Source: Paenibacillus montaniterrae (lineage in GTDB: Bacteria > Bacillota > Bacilli > Paenibacillales > Paenibacillaceae). Taken from it: a stretch of 64,000 bases of DNA. Made by a program: the position numbers and the translations under genes. The stretch's first letter is position 1, and the number at the start of each line of letters is the position of its first letter. The notes under the pieces were generated by a model, which was not told the DNA's origin, searched no databases, and was given only the letters and a program-made list of their open reading frames with translations. The stretch lies in the NCBI RefSeq assembly GCF_018403185.1, contig NZ_BOSE01000010.1, forward strand, positions 1 to 64,000, read 5' to 3'. Of the stretch, positions 1 to 7,218 are shown piece after piece.

Positions 1-130
1 ACCCCACATGCCCATTAAAATGTGAACCTCCATATAACGAAAATTTTTTAAAAGCCACTTTTAGTAGGCTTATTTTGTTATGCCCACTTTTTTCTCAGCA
101 GTTACTTTAGCATTCTTTCAAACTATCCTC

Positions 131-478
131 CTATTTGCCTAATTTTTTAGCAACATTATTGTTGAGTTGCTCGCGCCATTTGTCGCGAATAGACTTTGCT
201 CCTTCTTCGCCAGCCAGCGCTGAACAGAAGCCTTTAATATCATCGCCCAAAACCTCCTGGACACTTTGACCGTCCGCCGCTGTTTCTTCAAGCAGACCAA
301 GCACACCGTCTAAAATTGGCATCAGATTGCGGCCCGTGAAATCGGAGTGCTGCCAAAGGTAGGAATTAATTTCTTCCCATGCCGCTTGATAATCGGCTGG
401 CAGCTTTTTGACTCGCGCTTCAAATGCTTTGAATTCCTTTTTCATGTCACTGCCAGTGATTTTCTCCCAAAAATTCAT
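131..478 (-). CDS. DUF1048 family protein
   Basis: A 115-residue soluble, charged, helical protein resembling the DUF1048 family, whose members are typically encoded directly behind a PadR repressor gene in Firmicutes. Its molecular role is unknown. Its ATG overlaps the PadR stop codon in an ATGA arrangement, so the two are translationally coupled. An AAAGGAG ribosome binding site lies 8 bases before the ATG. There is no signal peptide or membrane segment, so it should act in the cytoplasm. The family call is from sequence recollection (the MNFWEKITGSDMKKEFKAFE-type start) and the PadR context; a regulatory-partner role is inference. Confidence 0.8.
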   Translation of the reverse strand: MNFWEKITGSDMKKEFKAFEARVKKLPADYQAAWEEINSYLWQHSDFTGRNLMPILDGVLGLLEETAADGQSVQEVLGDDIKGFCSALAGEEGAKSIRDKWREQLNNNVAKKLGK

Positions 479-801
479 TGTTTTTTCTCCTTTAACTCGT
501 TAATTTTGGATGAGACGAATCCCCATTTTTCCCAGAACCTGCGCAGCTCCTCGCGCCCTGCGTCATTAAGCGCAAAAAACTTTCGCGGCGGCCCCATATC
601 AGAGGGCTTTTTGTTCACTTCCACCAGCTTGTTTTTTTCAAGTCGAATCAAGATAGTGTACACGGTTCCTTCCACAACATCTGTGAAGCCGAGAGCATTC
701 AGCTGCCGCGTGATCTCGTAGCCGTAGGTTTCATTGCGGCTTATAATTTCAAGGACGCAGCCCTCAAGCACCCCTTTCAGCATTTCCGTTAAATTTTCCA
801 A
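475..801 (-). CDS. PadR family transcriptional regulator
   Basis: A short (108 residue) PadR-type winged-helix repressor. The core YGYEITRQL segment, the VYTILIRLEKNKLV recognition-helix region and the GPPRKFFAL wing are all present. The frame is open to a GTG at 810, but that codon abuts the AAAGG ribosome binding site. TTG at 801 gives the usual family start MENLTEMLKG and better spacing, so I place the start there. It overlaps the downstream DUF1048 gene by 4 bases. Repeated AAGTATYAC-like elements just upstream (823-875) are likely operator sites, suggesting autoregulation, as is usual for PadR proteins. The effector is unknown. Confidence 0.9.
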   Translation of the reverse strand: MENLTEMLKGVLEGCVLEIISRNETYGYEITRQLNALGFTDVVEGTVYTILIRLEKNKLVEVNKKPSDMGPPRKFFALNDAGREELRRFWEKWGFVSSKINELKEKKQ

Positions 802-822
802 CACAATCACCCTTTGCTATTC

Positions 823-875
823 TGTATCACTGGTATGAAGTATTACTTACTACAGCTATAAAGTATCACGTAGTA
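823..875. promoter_or_regulatory. Probable PadR operator repeats
   Basis: Two 15-base direct repeats, AAGTATTACTTACTA (838-852) and AAGTATCACGTAGTA (861-875), begin 23 bases apart. A weaker related copy, TGTATCACTGGTATG, lies at about 823-837. They sit directly upstream of the PadR gene on the minus strand, where an autoregulatory operator is expected. Binding is inferred from position and repetition only. Confidence 0.45.
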
Positions 876-916
876 GCTCGGTTGTCAATAGTGCACGCCA
901 AAGATATTAAAACCGC

Positions 917-961
917 ATCTTAGGAAAATCGGCTACTTTTTTAAGATGATTTTGCTATATT
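917..961 (+). promoter_or_regulatory. Conserved promoter module, copy A
   Basis: A block reading ATCTTAGGAAAATCGGCTAC, then an extended -10 (TGCTATATT, with TATATT at 956-961). It is related to three other copies ending at 1476, 2183 and 11253. It lies 22 bases before the ATG of the short CPBP gene at 983. The spacing between the TAGG core and the TG of the -10 is 30-32 bases in all four copies, as for an activator-dependent promoter. Confidence 0.55.
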
Positions 962-982
962 TTAGGATGGAAATGGAGGCGT

Positions 983-1402
983 ATGAATGAAAAGCAAGCG
1001 GAAAGCATGGTCGGAAATAATTTAGCTCCAATAATGGAGGAGATATTATTCCGTGGCTTGATCTATCAGTCACTGAGAAATAGTTATTCTAATACGGCGG
1101 CTATTTTTTTGCAAGCAACTATATTTGCAATCATCCATATTAATCCTCTGCAAATTATGTATACGTTTTTGTTGGCACTACTGTTTATGTGGTTAGCAAA
1201 TCGTACCAACAGTCTCTTGACGTCCATTCTAGCGCATAGTTCTTTTAATTTAACAACGATTCTTTTGTCCAGGGTTATTAAGGAACAAGAATCAGCAGCT
1301 TATTTTCTGCTCCTGCTTGTTTTTGCAATTGCTGCAATCGCGATAGGGGGTGGGGTGAGAGTTATACAGTCATTCTACGGTCGGTCAAAGGAATTTAACT
1401 GA
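983..1402 (+). CDS. Short CPBP-family intramembrane protease-like protein
   Basis: A 139-residue protein carrying the catalytic core of CPBP (Abi/CAAX-type) intramembrane metalloproteases: EEILFRG at residues 19-25, a His in FAIIHINPL near residue 52, and HSSFN at 85-89. The hydrophobic segments between these motifs span the membrane. Family members are usually 200-300 residues with several transmembrane helices before the EExxxR motif. Here only 18 soluble residues precede it, so the N-terminal membrane half is missing. A GGAGG site and promoter module copy A are correctly placed, so the short form may still be expressed. CPBP proteins often give bacteriocin self-immunity or process peptides, which fits the cluster downstream. 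A decayed remnant is an equal possibility. Confidence 0.7.
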   Translation: MNEKQAESMVGNNLAPIMEEILFRGLIYQSLRNSYSNTAAIFLQATIFAIIHINPLQIMYTFLLALLFMWLANRTNSLLTSILAHSSFNLTTILLSRVIKEQESAAYFLLLLVFAIAAIAIGGGVRVIQSFYGRSKEFN

Positions 1403-1429
1403 AACGATCATAAAGTTTGCATACTCAAA

Positions 1430-1610
1430 TCGATTTCTAGGAAAAAATAACTATTTTATGGTGCATCTGCTATACTCTAATATAGGAATATGTTCCATAT
1501 ATTAGTGGTTCATCCTGAGCATAGTCAAATGTTAATGCTTGAAATTAATAAGTAGATCCGAGGAGCTGAGAGATGCTGTGACCTTAGCGTTTAGAAAAAT
1601 TATGATTATA
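1430..1610 (+). repeat. Duplicated promoter and 5' end of the GAF-LuxR regulator (remnant copy)
   Basis: This segment resembles 2137-2310 along most of its length. Shared features are the TTCTAGGAAAAAATAACTAT block, the extended -10, a TTCCATATATTA element, CAAATGTTAA or its equivalent, a GGAG ribosome binding site and the GATGCTGTGAC start region. Here the coding part is open for only about 20 codons (from CTG at 1565 to TAA at 1626) before the next gene. It appears to be the 5' relic of a regulator paralog, or a segmental duplication. Confidence 0.6.
1435..1476 (+). promoter_or_regulatory. Conserved promoter module, copy B
   Basis: TTCTAGGAAAAAATAACTAT begins at 1435, and the extended -10 TGCTATACT ends at 1476. 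The block is identical over 20 bases to copy C in front of the regulator gene. It would drive the regulator remnant and the membrane protein at 1629. Confidence 0.55.
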
Positions 1611-1628
1611 GTAGGAGGGATACTCTAA

Positions 1629-2003
1629 ATGTTTATTAACAAACATTCAAAATGGTGGTTATTGTCTATTGTTATAATGAGCATTATTTTAGTCATTGAT
1701 TTTTTACTGGAATATTCTATCTCGCCATGGCTCTTTTTTGTGTGGCTCTATAATCTGAATTTCTTAGTATATTCTATATTTAATGGCGGTGAATTAGTAA
1801 TGAAGTCCAATGGTCAAAATAGTAGTAGTGTACTTGAAGGTTTTCATAACTCCGTAAGCTTCTTGAAATTTTTATTGATTATAGTGTTTTTAGTTGTGGA
1901 AATATTCCGTATGAAGATTCCATATTTTTATATTTTAGTTGTTGTAGTTTTGATTCTTGATATTGCAATATTGCTGTTTCGAAGCAAGGTGAGGCATTCC
2001 TGA
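1629..2003 (+). CDS. Hypothetical four-helix membrane protein
   Basis: A 124-residue protein with four predicted membrane segments (about residues 9-26, 32-50, 79-91 and 97-118) joined by short loops, with a polar Asn/Ser-rich loop near residue 60. I recognise no family. AGGAGG at about 1612-1618 gives a good start at ATG 1629. It is A+T-rich like its neighbours and lies between a regulator remnant and an intact copy of that regulator, upstream of a bacteriocin cluster. Small multi-helix proteins in this position are often immunity or accessory proteins; that role is inference only. Confidence 0.6.
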   Translation: MFINKHSKWWLLSIVIMSIILVIDFLLEYSISPWLFFVWLYNLNFLVYSIFNGGELVMKSNGQNSSSVLEGFHNSVSFLKFLLIIVFLVVEIFRMKIPYFYILVVVVLILDIAILLFRSKVRHS

Positions 2004-2140
2004 TTTTTGTTGTTTCCTTAATAGTTTTCGTATTCAAAAAAGTAAGCTGATTGAATGTTTGCAAGCTAAACACTAAATACGGTTTCGAGAAGTTGAGGAA
2101 AGTAGGGAAACAACCATACGGTTAGGACGTTAGAATGGGT

Positions 2141-2183
2141 TTCTAGGAAAAAATAACTATTTTTATGAGGAATCTGTTATATT
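2141..2183 (+). promoter_or_regulatory. Conserved promoter module, copy C
   Basis: TTCTAGGAAAAAATAACTAT starts at 2141 and the extended -10 TGTTATATT ends at 2183. It lies about 90 bases before the GAF-LuxR regulator start, with a TTCCATATATTA element between (also present after copy B). The regulator could act on its own promoter through this block. Confidence 0.55.
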
Positions 2184-2273
2184 AGGGATGCAGGAATCTG
2201 TTCCATATATTAACAAGTTGTCGCTAACATATTTAAATGTTAACACTAGAAATCAAGAAGTAGACAAAAGGAG

Positions 2274-3113
2274 TTGAAAGATGCTGTGACTTTAACGTTT
2301 AGACTTGAAACGGAAAAGCTGAAACAGCCTTGGAAGACATTGCAATCTTTAGATAATAAACTGTTGAAGAAATGGGAGTTGCAACGAGAAGCAAGTCAAG
2401 ATTACTATGTGCAATCTTATTTGAGACAAAGAGTAAGTGAGAAGCAACTAAAACAACTATATGCAAGCTACGAGTTACTAAGAAAAGTAGTCCAAAAGCA
2501 CTGTGAAGACACGCTTTCTGATACCTATAAATCCATTCTATTTATTTTGACGACAACAGAGGGGATCGCGTTATCAGTATTTGGCTCTCAAAAGCTTGTC
2601 CAGACCTTAAATAGAGCAACAAATTTAGGAGAAGGCTCCATCTTCACCATTCAAAATGCAGGAGTTAATGCGATTAATATTTCTATTGCATTAAAGGGTT
2701 GGGTGTTTTTAAGTGGAGCTGAACATGATCTGAGCGTATTTAAGCAATGGAACTGTTTTTGTGCCCCAGTACGGCAAAACGGTGAAATTATAGGCTATTT
2801 GGATATGTCGTGTTCGGTTAAGGACGATCATTTATTAATGGCATCCCTATTCGCTTTAACACATAAACGTATTGAAGAAGAATTAAACACATATGATCAG
2901 CGACAAATGATTTACGAACAATTTGAAAGTTATCGGCTTTCTCCGCGAGAAAAAGAAGTTGGATATATGTGGCTTAACAACTATAGTGCGTTAAGAATAG
3001 CAAGTGAGTTGGGGATAGCAGAAGGAACGGTTAGGACTATGATCAAAAGGATTTATCGTAAGACGAGAGTTTCTGATAAGGGACAATTTATAAGGAAGTT
3101 TATTACCTCTTAG
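2274..3113 (+). CDS. GAF-like sensor and LuxR-type HTH transcriptional regulator
   Basis: A 279-residue cytoplasmic regulator. Residues about 60-200 resemble the N-terminal GAF-type sensory domain of AcoR-like sigma-54 activators (the IQNAGVNAINISIAL segment, the CFCAPVRQNGEIIGYLDMSC strand pair). Residues 222-275 form a LuxR/NarL-type helix-turn-helix (LSPREKEV, then ASELGIAEGTVRTMIKRIYR). The sigma-54 AAA+ domain is absent, so it should act on ordinary promoters. Start choice is unclear: TTG 2274 directly abuts the AAAAGGAG site, while in-frame GTG 2286 is 12 bases away. A two-codon ATG-CTG-TGA frame at 2281 has ideal spacing and is also present in the remnant copy. It lies just upstream of the bacteriocin cluster and is its likely regulator. 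Confidence 0.75.
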   Translation: MKDAVTLTFRLETEKLKQPWKTLQSLDNKLLKKWELQREASQDYYVQSYLRQRVSEKQLKQLYASYELLRKVVQKHCEDTLSDTYKSILFILTTTEGIALSVFGSQKLVQTLNRATNLGEGSIFTIQNAGVNAINISIALKGWVFLSGAEHDLSVFKQWNCFCAPVRQNGEIIGYLDMSCSVKDDHLLMASLFALTHKRIEEELNTYDQRQMIYEQFESYRLSPREKEVGYMWLNNYSALRIASELGIAEGTVRTMIKRIYRKTRVSDKGQFIRKFITS

Positions 3114-3438
3114 ATTTTGATTTGCGTTATGAAAAGTCGATAATAAATCTCTCCATTTGGGCTTTTACTAATAAATAAATTGTACCGATATCAATAGATT
3201 AGACATTTGTTAATTGGGTATGAAATATCTAATAGAGGAAAGGGGGATCCTTGTTGAGAAGCATACTGGCTGTCCTGATAATATTTTGATTATATTCTAT
3301 ACTCGTGCTCTATGTTCACCTTACCGACTTGTTGTACCCAATTTGGTATATATACAATACTATTTGCCTATAGTAACTTAAATATTACCAAATGTTAATT
3401 TACATTCAATTAATCTCAAATAATTAAAGGAGGTTGGA
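3114..3438. other. 325-base intergenic region before the bacteriocin operon
   Basis: An A+T-rich stretch with no long gene. It holds a possible 12-codon leaderless ORF at 3251-3289 behind a GAGGAAAGGGGG purine tract, encoding a hydrophobic peptide. It also holds a candidate promoter at 3329-3358. I see no convincing hairpin after the regulator gene. Confidence 0.5.
3329..3358 (+). promoter_or_regulatory. Candidate bacteriocin operon promoter with inverted repeat
   Basis: TTGTTG (3329-3334) and TACAAT (3353-3358) are separated by 18 bases and fit a vegetative promoter about 80 bases before the first operon gene. Between them a TACC...GGTA symmetry surrounds CAATTT, and TTGTA/TACAA flank the whole element, so a regulator could bind over the promoter. 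Confidence 0.35.
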
Positions 3439-3921
3439 ATGAAATTTGAATTAGTGATTGAAGAAGGAAAAAATCTTGAGTATAAAAATGTAGCATCATT
3501 TAGAGAGAAGTTAAATGTTTCTGAAATTCATAATCGAGTAATACAATTTATGCAAAATTTAAAGAATAGAGGGGCTGTAAAGTCTGGTCCTATGATATCA
3601 ACAACACATGGAGTTGATAGAATAGAGGGATCCGAATTTCTAGATATCGAATTTTTGGTTCCAGTTAGTCACCCAATAGAATTACAGTCACCTTATCAAT
3701 TCAAACAGAAATTTTTATTACACAATGCTTTATATACAAGATATGTTGGTGATCCTCTGAGGGTAGAAAATGCATACAATGAGTTATTAGATTATATTAA
3801 CAAAAATAAATTAAATCAAATAAGTACAGTATATAGTGTAAATGTAAATGACATGGAAATTGAATCTGGAGCATCGCCAATCATTGATTTATACGTATCT
3901 ATTAACCCTAATATAGTTTGA
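3439..3921 (+). CDS. DUF5085-like / GyrI-type effector-binding-like protein
   Basis: A 160-residue soluble protein without signal peptide or membrane segment. The layout (a helix around residues 28-45, KSGPMISTTHG, then FLDIEFLVPVSHPIEL, and AYNELLDYINKNKL near residue 120) resembles the GyrI/effector-binding fold and in particular DUF5085-type proteins. In those, a pair of sheets forms a small-molecule or peptide cleft. A perfect AAAGGAGG site precedes ATG 3439. It is the first gene of the bacteriocin operon, with the first peptide gene 15 bases downstream. A role in immunity or in sensing the peptide is possible but not shown. Family assignment is tentative. Confidence 0.55.
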   Translation: MKFELVIEEGKNLEYKNVASFREKLNVSEIHNRVIQFMQNLKNRGAVKSGPMISTTHGVDRIEGSEFLDIEFLVPVSHPIELQSPYQFKQKFLLHNALYTRYVGDPLRVENAYNELLDYINKNKLNQISTVYSVNVNDMEIESGASPIIDLYVSINPNIV

Positions 3922-3936
3922 AAGGGGGTGAAAAAA

Positions 3937-4224
3937 ATGAATAGTGGTTTAATTGTGAATTCATCATCAATCTTTTACGAAATGAATGAACAAGAACTTT
4001 TTCAGTTACATGGTGGTATTGATTGGGGAAAAGTTGGCACTTCAGCCTTGATCGGTGGAGCAAGTGGCGCTGTGTCTACAGGATTAACATTTGCAGGAGC
4101 AGGAACAGTGGTATTACCTGTTATCGGTACTGTAGGTGCAGGAACCGCAGGTGCTATTGTTGGCGGCATTGGCGGGGCAGTATTTGGGGCAGCAAGCAGT
4201 ATTGTGAAACAAATTTGGAAGTAA
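3937..4224 (+). CDS. Double-glycine-leader bacteriocin precursor, peptide 1
   Basis: A 95-residue precursor. The leader (residues 1-27) ends in NEQELFQLHGG, matching the double-glycine leader pattern cut by C39 peptidase exporters. The predicted mature part (68 residues, starting IDWGKVG) is hydrophobic, lacks Cys, and contains many GxxxG/AxxxG zippers in two long helices, ending in a cationic KQIWK tail. This is the architecture of class IIb (two-peptide) bacteriocins. The frame is open from GTG 3928, but that codon lies within the AAAGGGGGTG ribosome binding site, so ATG 3937 is the start. A second such gene follows after 17 bases. No modification enzyme is nearby, so it is probably unmodified. 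Confidence 0.85.
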   Translation: MNSGLIVNSSSIFYEMNEQELFQLHGGIDWGKVGTSALIGGASGAVSTGLTFAGAGTVVLPVIGTVGAGTAGAIVGGIGGAVFGAASSIVKQIWK

Positions 4225-4241
4225 GAATGGAGGCGAAGTTT

Positions 4242-4526
4242 ATGGAGCTAGTGATTAATCGTTCATATTTTACAGAAATTTCTGAAAATAGCCTTCAAAA
4301 TGTTGAGGGCGGAGGATGGGTTTCTGATGTTGTAATTGGAGCAGTAGTTGGAGGAGCTAGAGGGTTAGTTGTTGGCGCTGCTATGGGAGCACTTATAGGG
4401 GCAACGGCTGGACCTGGTGGGGCTGTGGCAGGTGCAATGGCAGGAGCTGCTTATTTTGGAACAAGAGGTGCAGTAGCAGGTGCAGTAACTGGTGGAGCAA
4501 GTGCCGGCATAGGGTTAATGTTTTAA
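4242..4526 (+). CDS. Double-glycine-leader bacteriocin precursor, peptide 2
   Basis: A 94-residue precursor beginning MELVINRSYFTEIS. The leader (24 residues) ends ENSLQNVEGG, a textbook double-glycine cleavage site. The mature part (70 residues, starting GWVSDVV) is almost entirely Gly/Ala/Val with repeated GxxxG and AxxxA motifs and a single Pro-Gly break. The frame is open from 4023, but that overlaps peptide 1; GGAGG at 4229-4233, 8 bases before ATG 4242, fixes the start. Together with peptide 1 it probably forms a two-component pore-forming bacteriocin. A terminator-like hairpin follows at 4531. Confidence 0.85.
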   Translation: MELVINRSYFTEISENSLQNVEGGGWVSDVVIGAVVGGARGLVVGAAMGALIGATAGPGGAVAGAMAGAAYFGTRGAVAGAVTGGASAGIGLMF

Positions 4527-4530
4527 ATCT

Positions 4531-4563
4531 AAAAGTGGAGGGGAATATTTCCCTTCACTTTTT
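4531..4563 (+). terminator. Intercistronic hairpin with U-run after the peptide genes
   Basis: AAAAGTGGAGGGGAA (4531-4545) pairs with TTTCCCTTCACTTTT (4548-4562), with two G-U pairs, ending in TTTTT (4559-4563). It sits 15 bases before the next start. It probably attenuates transcription so that peptides are made in excess over immunity and export proteins. Confidence 0.65.
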
Positions 4564-4578
4564 CAAGGAGTAGTGATA

Positions 4579-4947
4579 ATGATAGATTATAAACGGAATT
4601 TCAAAAAAGTTGAAAAAGGATTTTATATTGCAATTGTCGGAAGTACACTGGTTGTTATTTCATTTATTCCATATTTAGGTGTATTGGAGCTAGTTTGTTT
4701 TTTTGTCGGATGGACCATGGTTTTTATGATAAATGAGATTGAAAAATACATAGATGTAGTTAAAGAGGACGGTGTAAAGATGAAAAATACAATGGGCAGT
4801 CGTGTTAGTCTAAAATCCATTTTGCTTACAGCATTGGGTTTTGGTTTCATTATTTTTGCCTTAATTGATATATTAGAATTCTATCAGTTGTTTTTATTTG
4901 TTGTAGGAATCGCTCTTTTGTTGTTCTCCTTTAGATTAAATAAATAG
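4579..4947 (+). CDS. Hypothetical membrane protein, candidate bacteriocin immunity protein
   Basis: A 122-residue protein with four predicted membrane segments in two hairpins (about residues 15-33, 36-52, 80-95 and 100-115 from the ATG) joined by a charged loop (EIEKYIDVVKEDGVKMK). The frame is open from GTG 4573, but AAGGAG at 4565-4570 is properly spaced only for ATG 4579. It lies directly after the two peptide genes and before the exporter. Immunity proteins of class II bacteriocins are often small membrane proteins in this position, so immunity is the leading guess. I recognise no named family. Confidence 0.65.
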   Translation: MIDYKRNFKKVEKGFYIAIVGSTLVVISFIPYLGVLELVCFFVGWTMVFMINEIEKYIDVVKEDGVKMKNTMGSRVSLKSILLTALGFGFIIFALIDILEFYQLFLFVVGIALLLFSFRLNK

Positions 4948-4998
4948 ATCAAGATCATGTATTATAAGAATGTGTCGTACCAATCAAGGGGTTAAACT

Positions 4999-7218
4999 AT
5001 GATTATTTATTTCAAAAAATACCACTGCATCAAACAACATGACATTAAAGACTGCGGAGCAGCCTGTCTTGCCACCATATCTCGACAGCATGGCTTAAAA
5101 TATCCAATATCTAAAATAAGAGAAATAGCAGGGACAGATAAGCAAGGCACGAATGCTTATGGCTTGGTCAAAGCAGCGGAGCGGCTAGGGTTTACGGCGA
5201 AAGGCGTTAAAGGTGATCAGGAAGCTTTTTTCAGCGAATTTCCTTTGCCCGCTATCGCCCATGTTGTAATCGATGGCACATTGCTGCACTATGTTGTGAT
5301 TCATAAAATATCGAAAAAAGAAGTCCTTGTAGCCGATCCTGCTAAAGGGCTTGTTAAATATACACCCGAAGATTTTTTTCAAATTTGGACGGGTGTGCTT
5401 ATTCTTATGGTGCCAACCCCTCAGTTTCGCAAAGGAGACGAGACAAAGGGGCTGTTTGCGCGTTTCTTCGGCTTGCTGTTGCCGCAAAAACGGATGATTT
5501 TTGGAATATTTTTGGCTTCCTTGCTGTATACGATTTTAGGTATTTTAGGCGCCTTTTATTTTCAATTTTTGTTGGATGAAATTTTGCCGTATGGCTTGGA
5601 GAAAACGCTTCATATTCTCTCCATCGGCATTATTGTACTGTATCTATTCAAAGTGCTGCTCGACGCTTTCCGTTCGCATCTTCTTATTTTTCTAAGCCAA
5701 AAGCTGGACATTTCGCTCATTCTCGGCTATTACCATCACGTCTTAAAGCTCCCTATGAGCTTTTTTGGTGCGCGCAAAACGGGAGAAATTATTTCCCGTT
5801 TAATGGACGCCTCCAAGGTGAGAGACGCTATTTCCAGTGCGACATTGACGATTATGATTGATATTTTAATGGTGATTGCAGGCGGTGCTATTCTCTATTC
5901 GCAAAGTGCGATGCTATTCGGTGTCACCGTATTACTCGTTCCATTGTACATCGCATTGGTTTGGGGGTTCCATAAGCCGTTTGACCGCCTCAATCGTGAA
6001 CAAATGGAAAAAAATGCGCAGCTGACCTCATACATTGTCGAATCTATCGACGGCATTGAGACTGTAAAAGCCTACCATGCCGAATCCAAGGCCAACTTTG
6101 AAACGGAACGCAAATTTGTCAGCTTTCTCAAATCAGTGTTTAAATTCGGCATATTCAACAATGTGCAGGGATCGTTGAAGGGACTTGTGCAATCTGTAGG
6201 CGGAGTCGTTATATTATGGGTTGGCGCCGTGCAAGTCATGAAGGGCAATATGTCGATGGGGCAGCTTATTACATACAATGCCTTGCTTGCTTATTTTCTC
6301 GAGCCTATTCAAAATCTTATTAATTTACAGCCTACCTTGCAAACAGCAGTGGTGGCCGCTGACAGGCTGGGAGAAATATTGGATTTGGAAACGGAAAAAA
6401 GCGAGCAAGAGGACAAAAAACTGCAGCCTGCCAGTCTAAAAGGCGATATTGTGCTGCAGCATGTTGATTTTCGCTACGGGACACGAGCTTTGACATTACA
6501 AGGAATTACCATGACGATTCGTCAAGGAGAAAAAATAGCATTCGTAGGAGAAAGCGGCTCTGGCAAAACAACCTTGATTAAGCTGCTCATGCAATTTTAT
6601 CAGCATGAAAAGGGAGAAATATTAATTCATGACTATAATATTCGGGACATTCACCTGGACGCATTGCGAGAGCGGATTGCGTATATCCCGCAGGATACAT
6701 TTTTTTTCAGCGGTACGATTGAGGATAATCTTCGTCTTGGGGTGGACGATTCTGTTGATCTTGAGCATCTTATTGAAGCTTGCAAAATGGCACAAGCGCA
6801 TGATTTTATTAATAGCTTTCCGCTTCGCTATCAGACGTTGCTGGAGGAGAACGCAACCAATATTTCAGGTGGTCAGAAGCAGCGGCTGGCGATTGCACGT
6901 GCTATTCTAAAAAATCCCGATATTCTAATAATGGACGAGGCAACGAGTAATTTAGATTCCATTACGGAAAAAGCAGTATCGGAAACGATAAACAATTTTG
7001 AAAATCTAACGACGATTATAATTGCGCACCGTCTTAGCACCATTATGCGTTGTGATCGCATTTATGTGCTGGAGCAAGGTCAAATATTGGAGCAGGGCAC
7101 ACACGAGCAGCTTCTGGCAGCAAGAGGGAAGTACTTCGAGTTATGGAAGGACCAGCTGCCAGGACTGGAGAATAATTATGCCGACACGAATGTTGCAGTA
7201 GGGGTAGGTGGAGTTTAA
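4999..7218 (+). CDS. Peptidase C39-domain ABC transporter (bacteriocin processing and export)
   Basis: A 739-residue exporter of the PCAT type, which removes double-glycine leaders and exports the mature peptide. The N-terminal C39 peptidase (residues about 9-135) has catalytic Cys19 in IKDCGAAC, His97 in LHYVVIH and Asp113 in VADPAKG. The six-helix ABC transmembrane domain covers about residues 160-450. The nucleotide-binding domain has Walker A GESGSGKTT near 517, signature ISGGQKQR near 622, Walker B ILIMDEAT near 643-650 and an H-loop in IIAHRLST near 674. All key residues are intact. The stop overlaps the ATG of the adaptor gene by one base (TAATG). The presence of two double-glycine precursors just upstream identifies the substrates. 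Confidence 0.95.
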   Translation: MIIYFKKYHCIKQHDIKDCGAACLATISRQHGLKYPISKIREIAGTDKQGTNAYGLVKAAERLGFTAKGVKGDQEAFFSEFPLPAIAHVVIDGTLLHYVVIHKISKKEVLVADPAKGLVKYTPEDFFQIWTGVLILMVPTPQFRKGDETKGLFARFFGLLLPQKRMIFGIFLASLLYTILGILGAFYFQFLLDEILPYGLEKTLHILSIGIIVLYLFKVLLDAFRSHLLIFLSQKLDISLILGYYHHVLKLPMSFFGARKTGEIISRLMDASKVRDAISSATLTIMIDILMVIAGGAILYSQSAMLFGVTVLLVPLYIALVWGFHKPFDRLNREQMEKNAQLTSYIVESIDGIETVKAYHAESKANFETERKFVSFLKSVFKFGIFNNVQGSLKGLVQSVGGVVILWVGAVQVMKGNMSMGQLITYNALLAYFLEPIQNLINLQPTLQTAVVAADRLGEILDLETEKSEQEDKKLQPASLKGDIVLQHVDFRYGTRALTLQGITMTIRQGEKIAFVGESGSGKTTLIKLLMQFYQHEKGEILIHDYNIRDIHLDALRERIAYIPQDTFFFSGTIEDNLRLGVDDSVDLEHLIEACKMAQAHDFINSFPLRYQTLLEENATNISGGQKQRLAIARAILKNPDILIMDEATSNLDSITEKAVSETINNFENLTTIIIAHRLSTIMRCDRIYVLEQGQILEQGTHEQLLAARGKYFELWKDQLPGLENNYADTNVAVGVGGV

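Noticed and set aside
4023..4241. Upstream extension of the second bacteriocin peptide
   Set aside because: Open by chance over the first peptide gene in another frame; the correct start at 4242 has a well spaced GGAGG and a full double-glycine leader.
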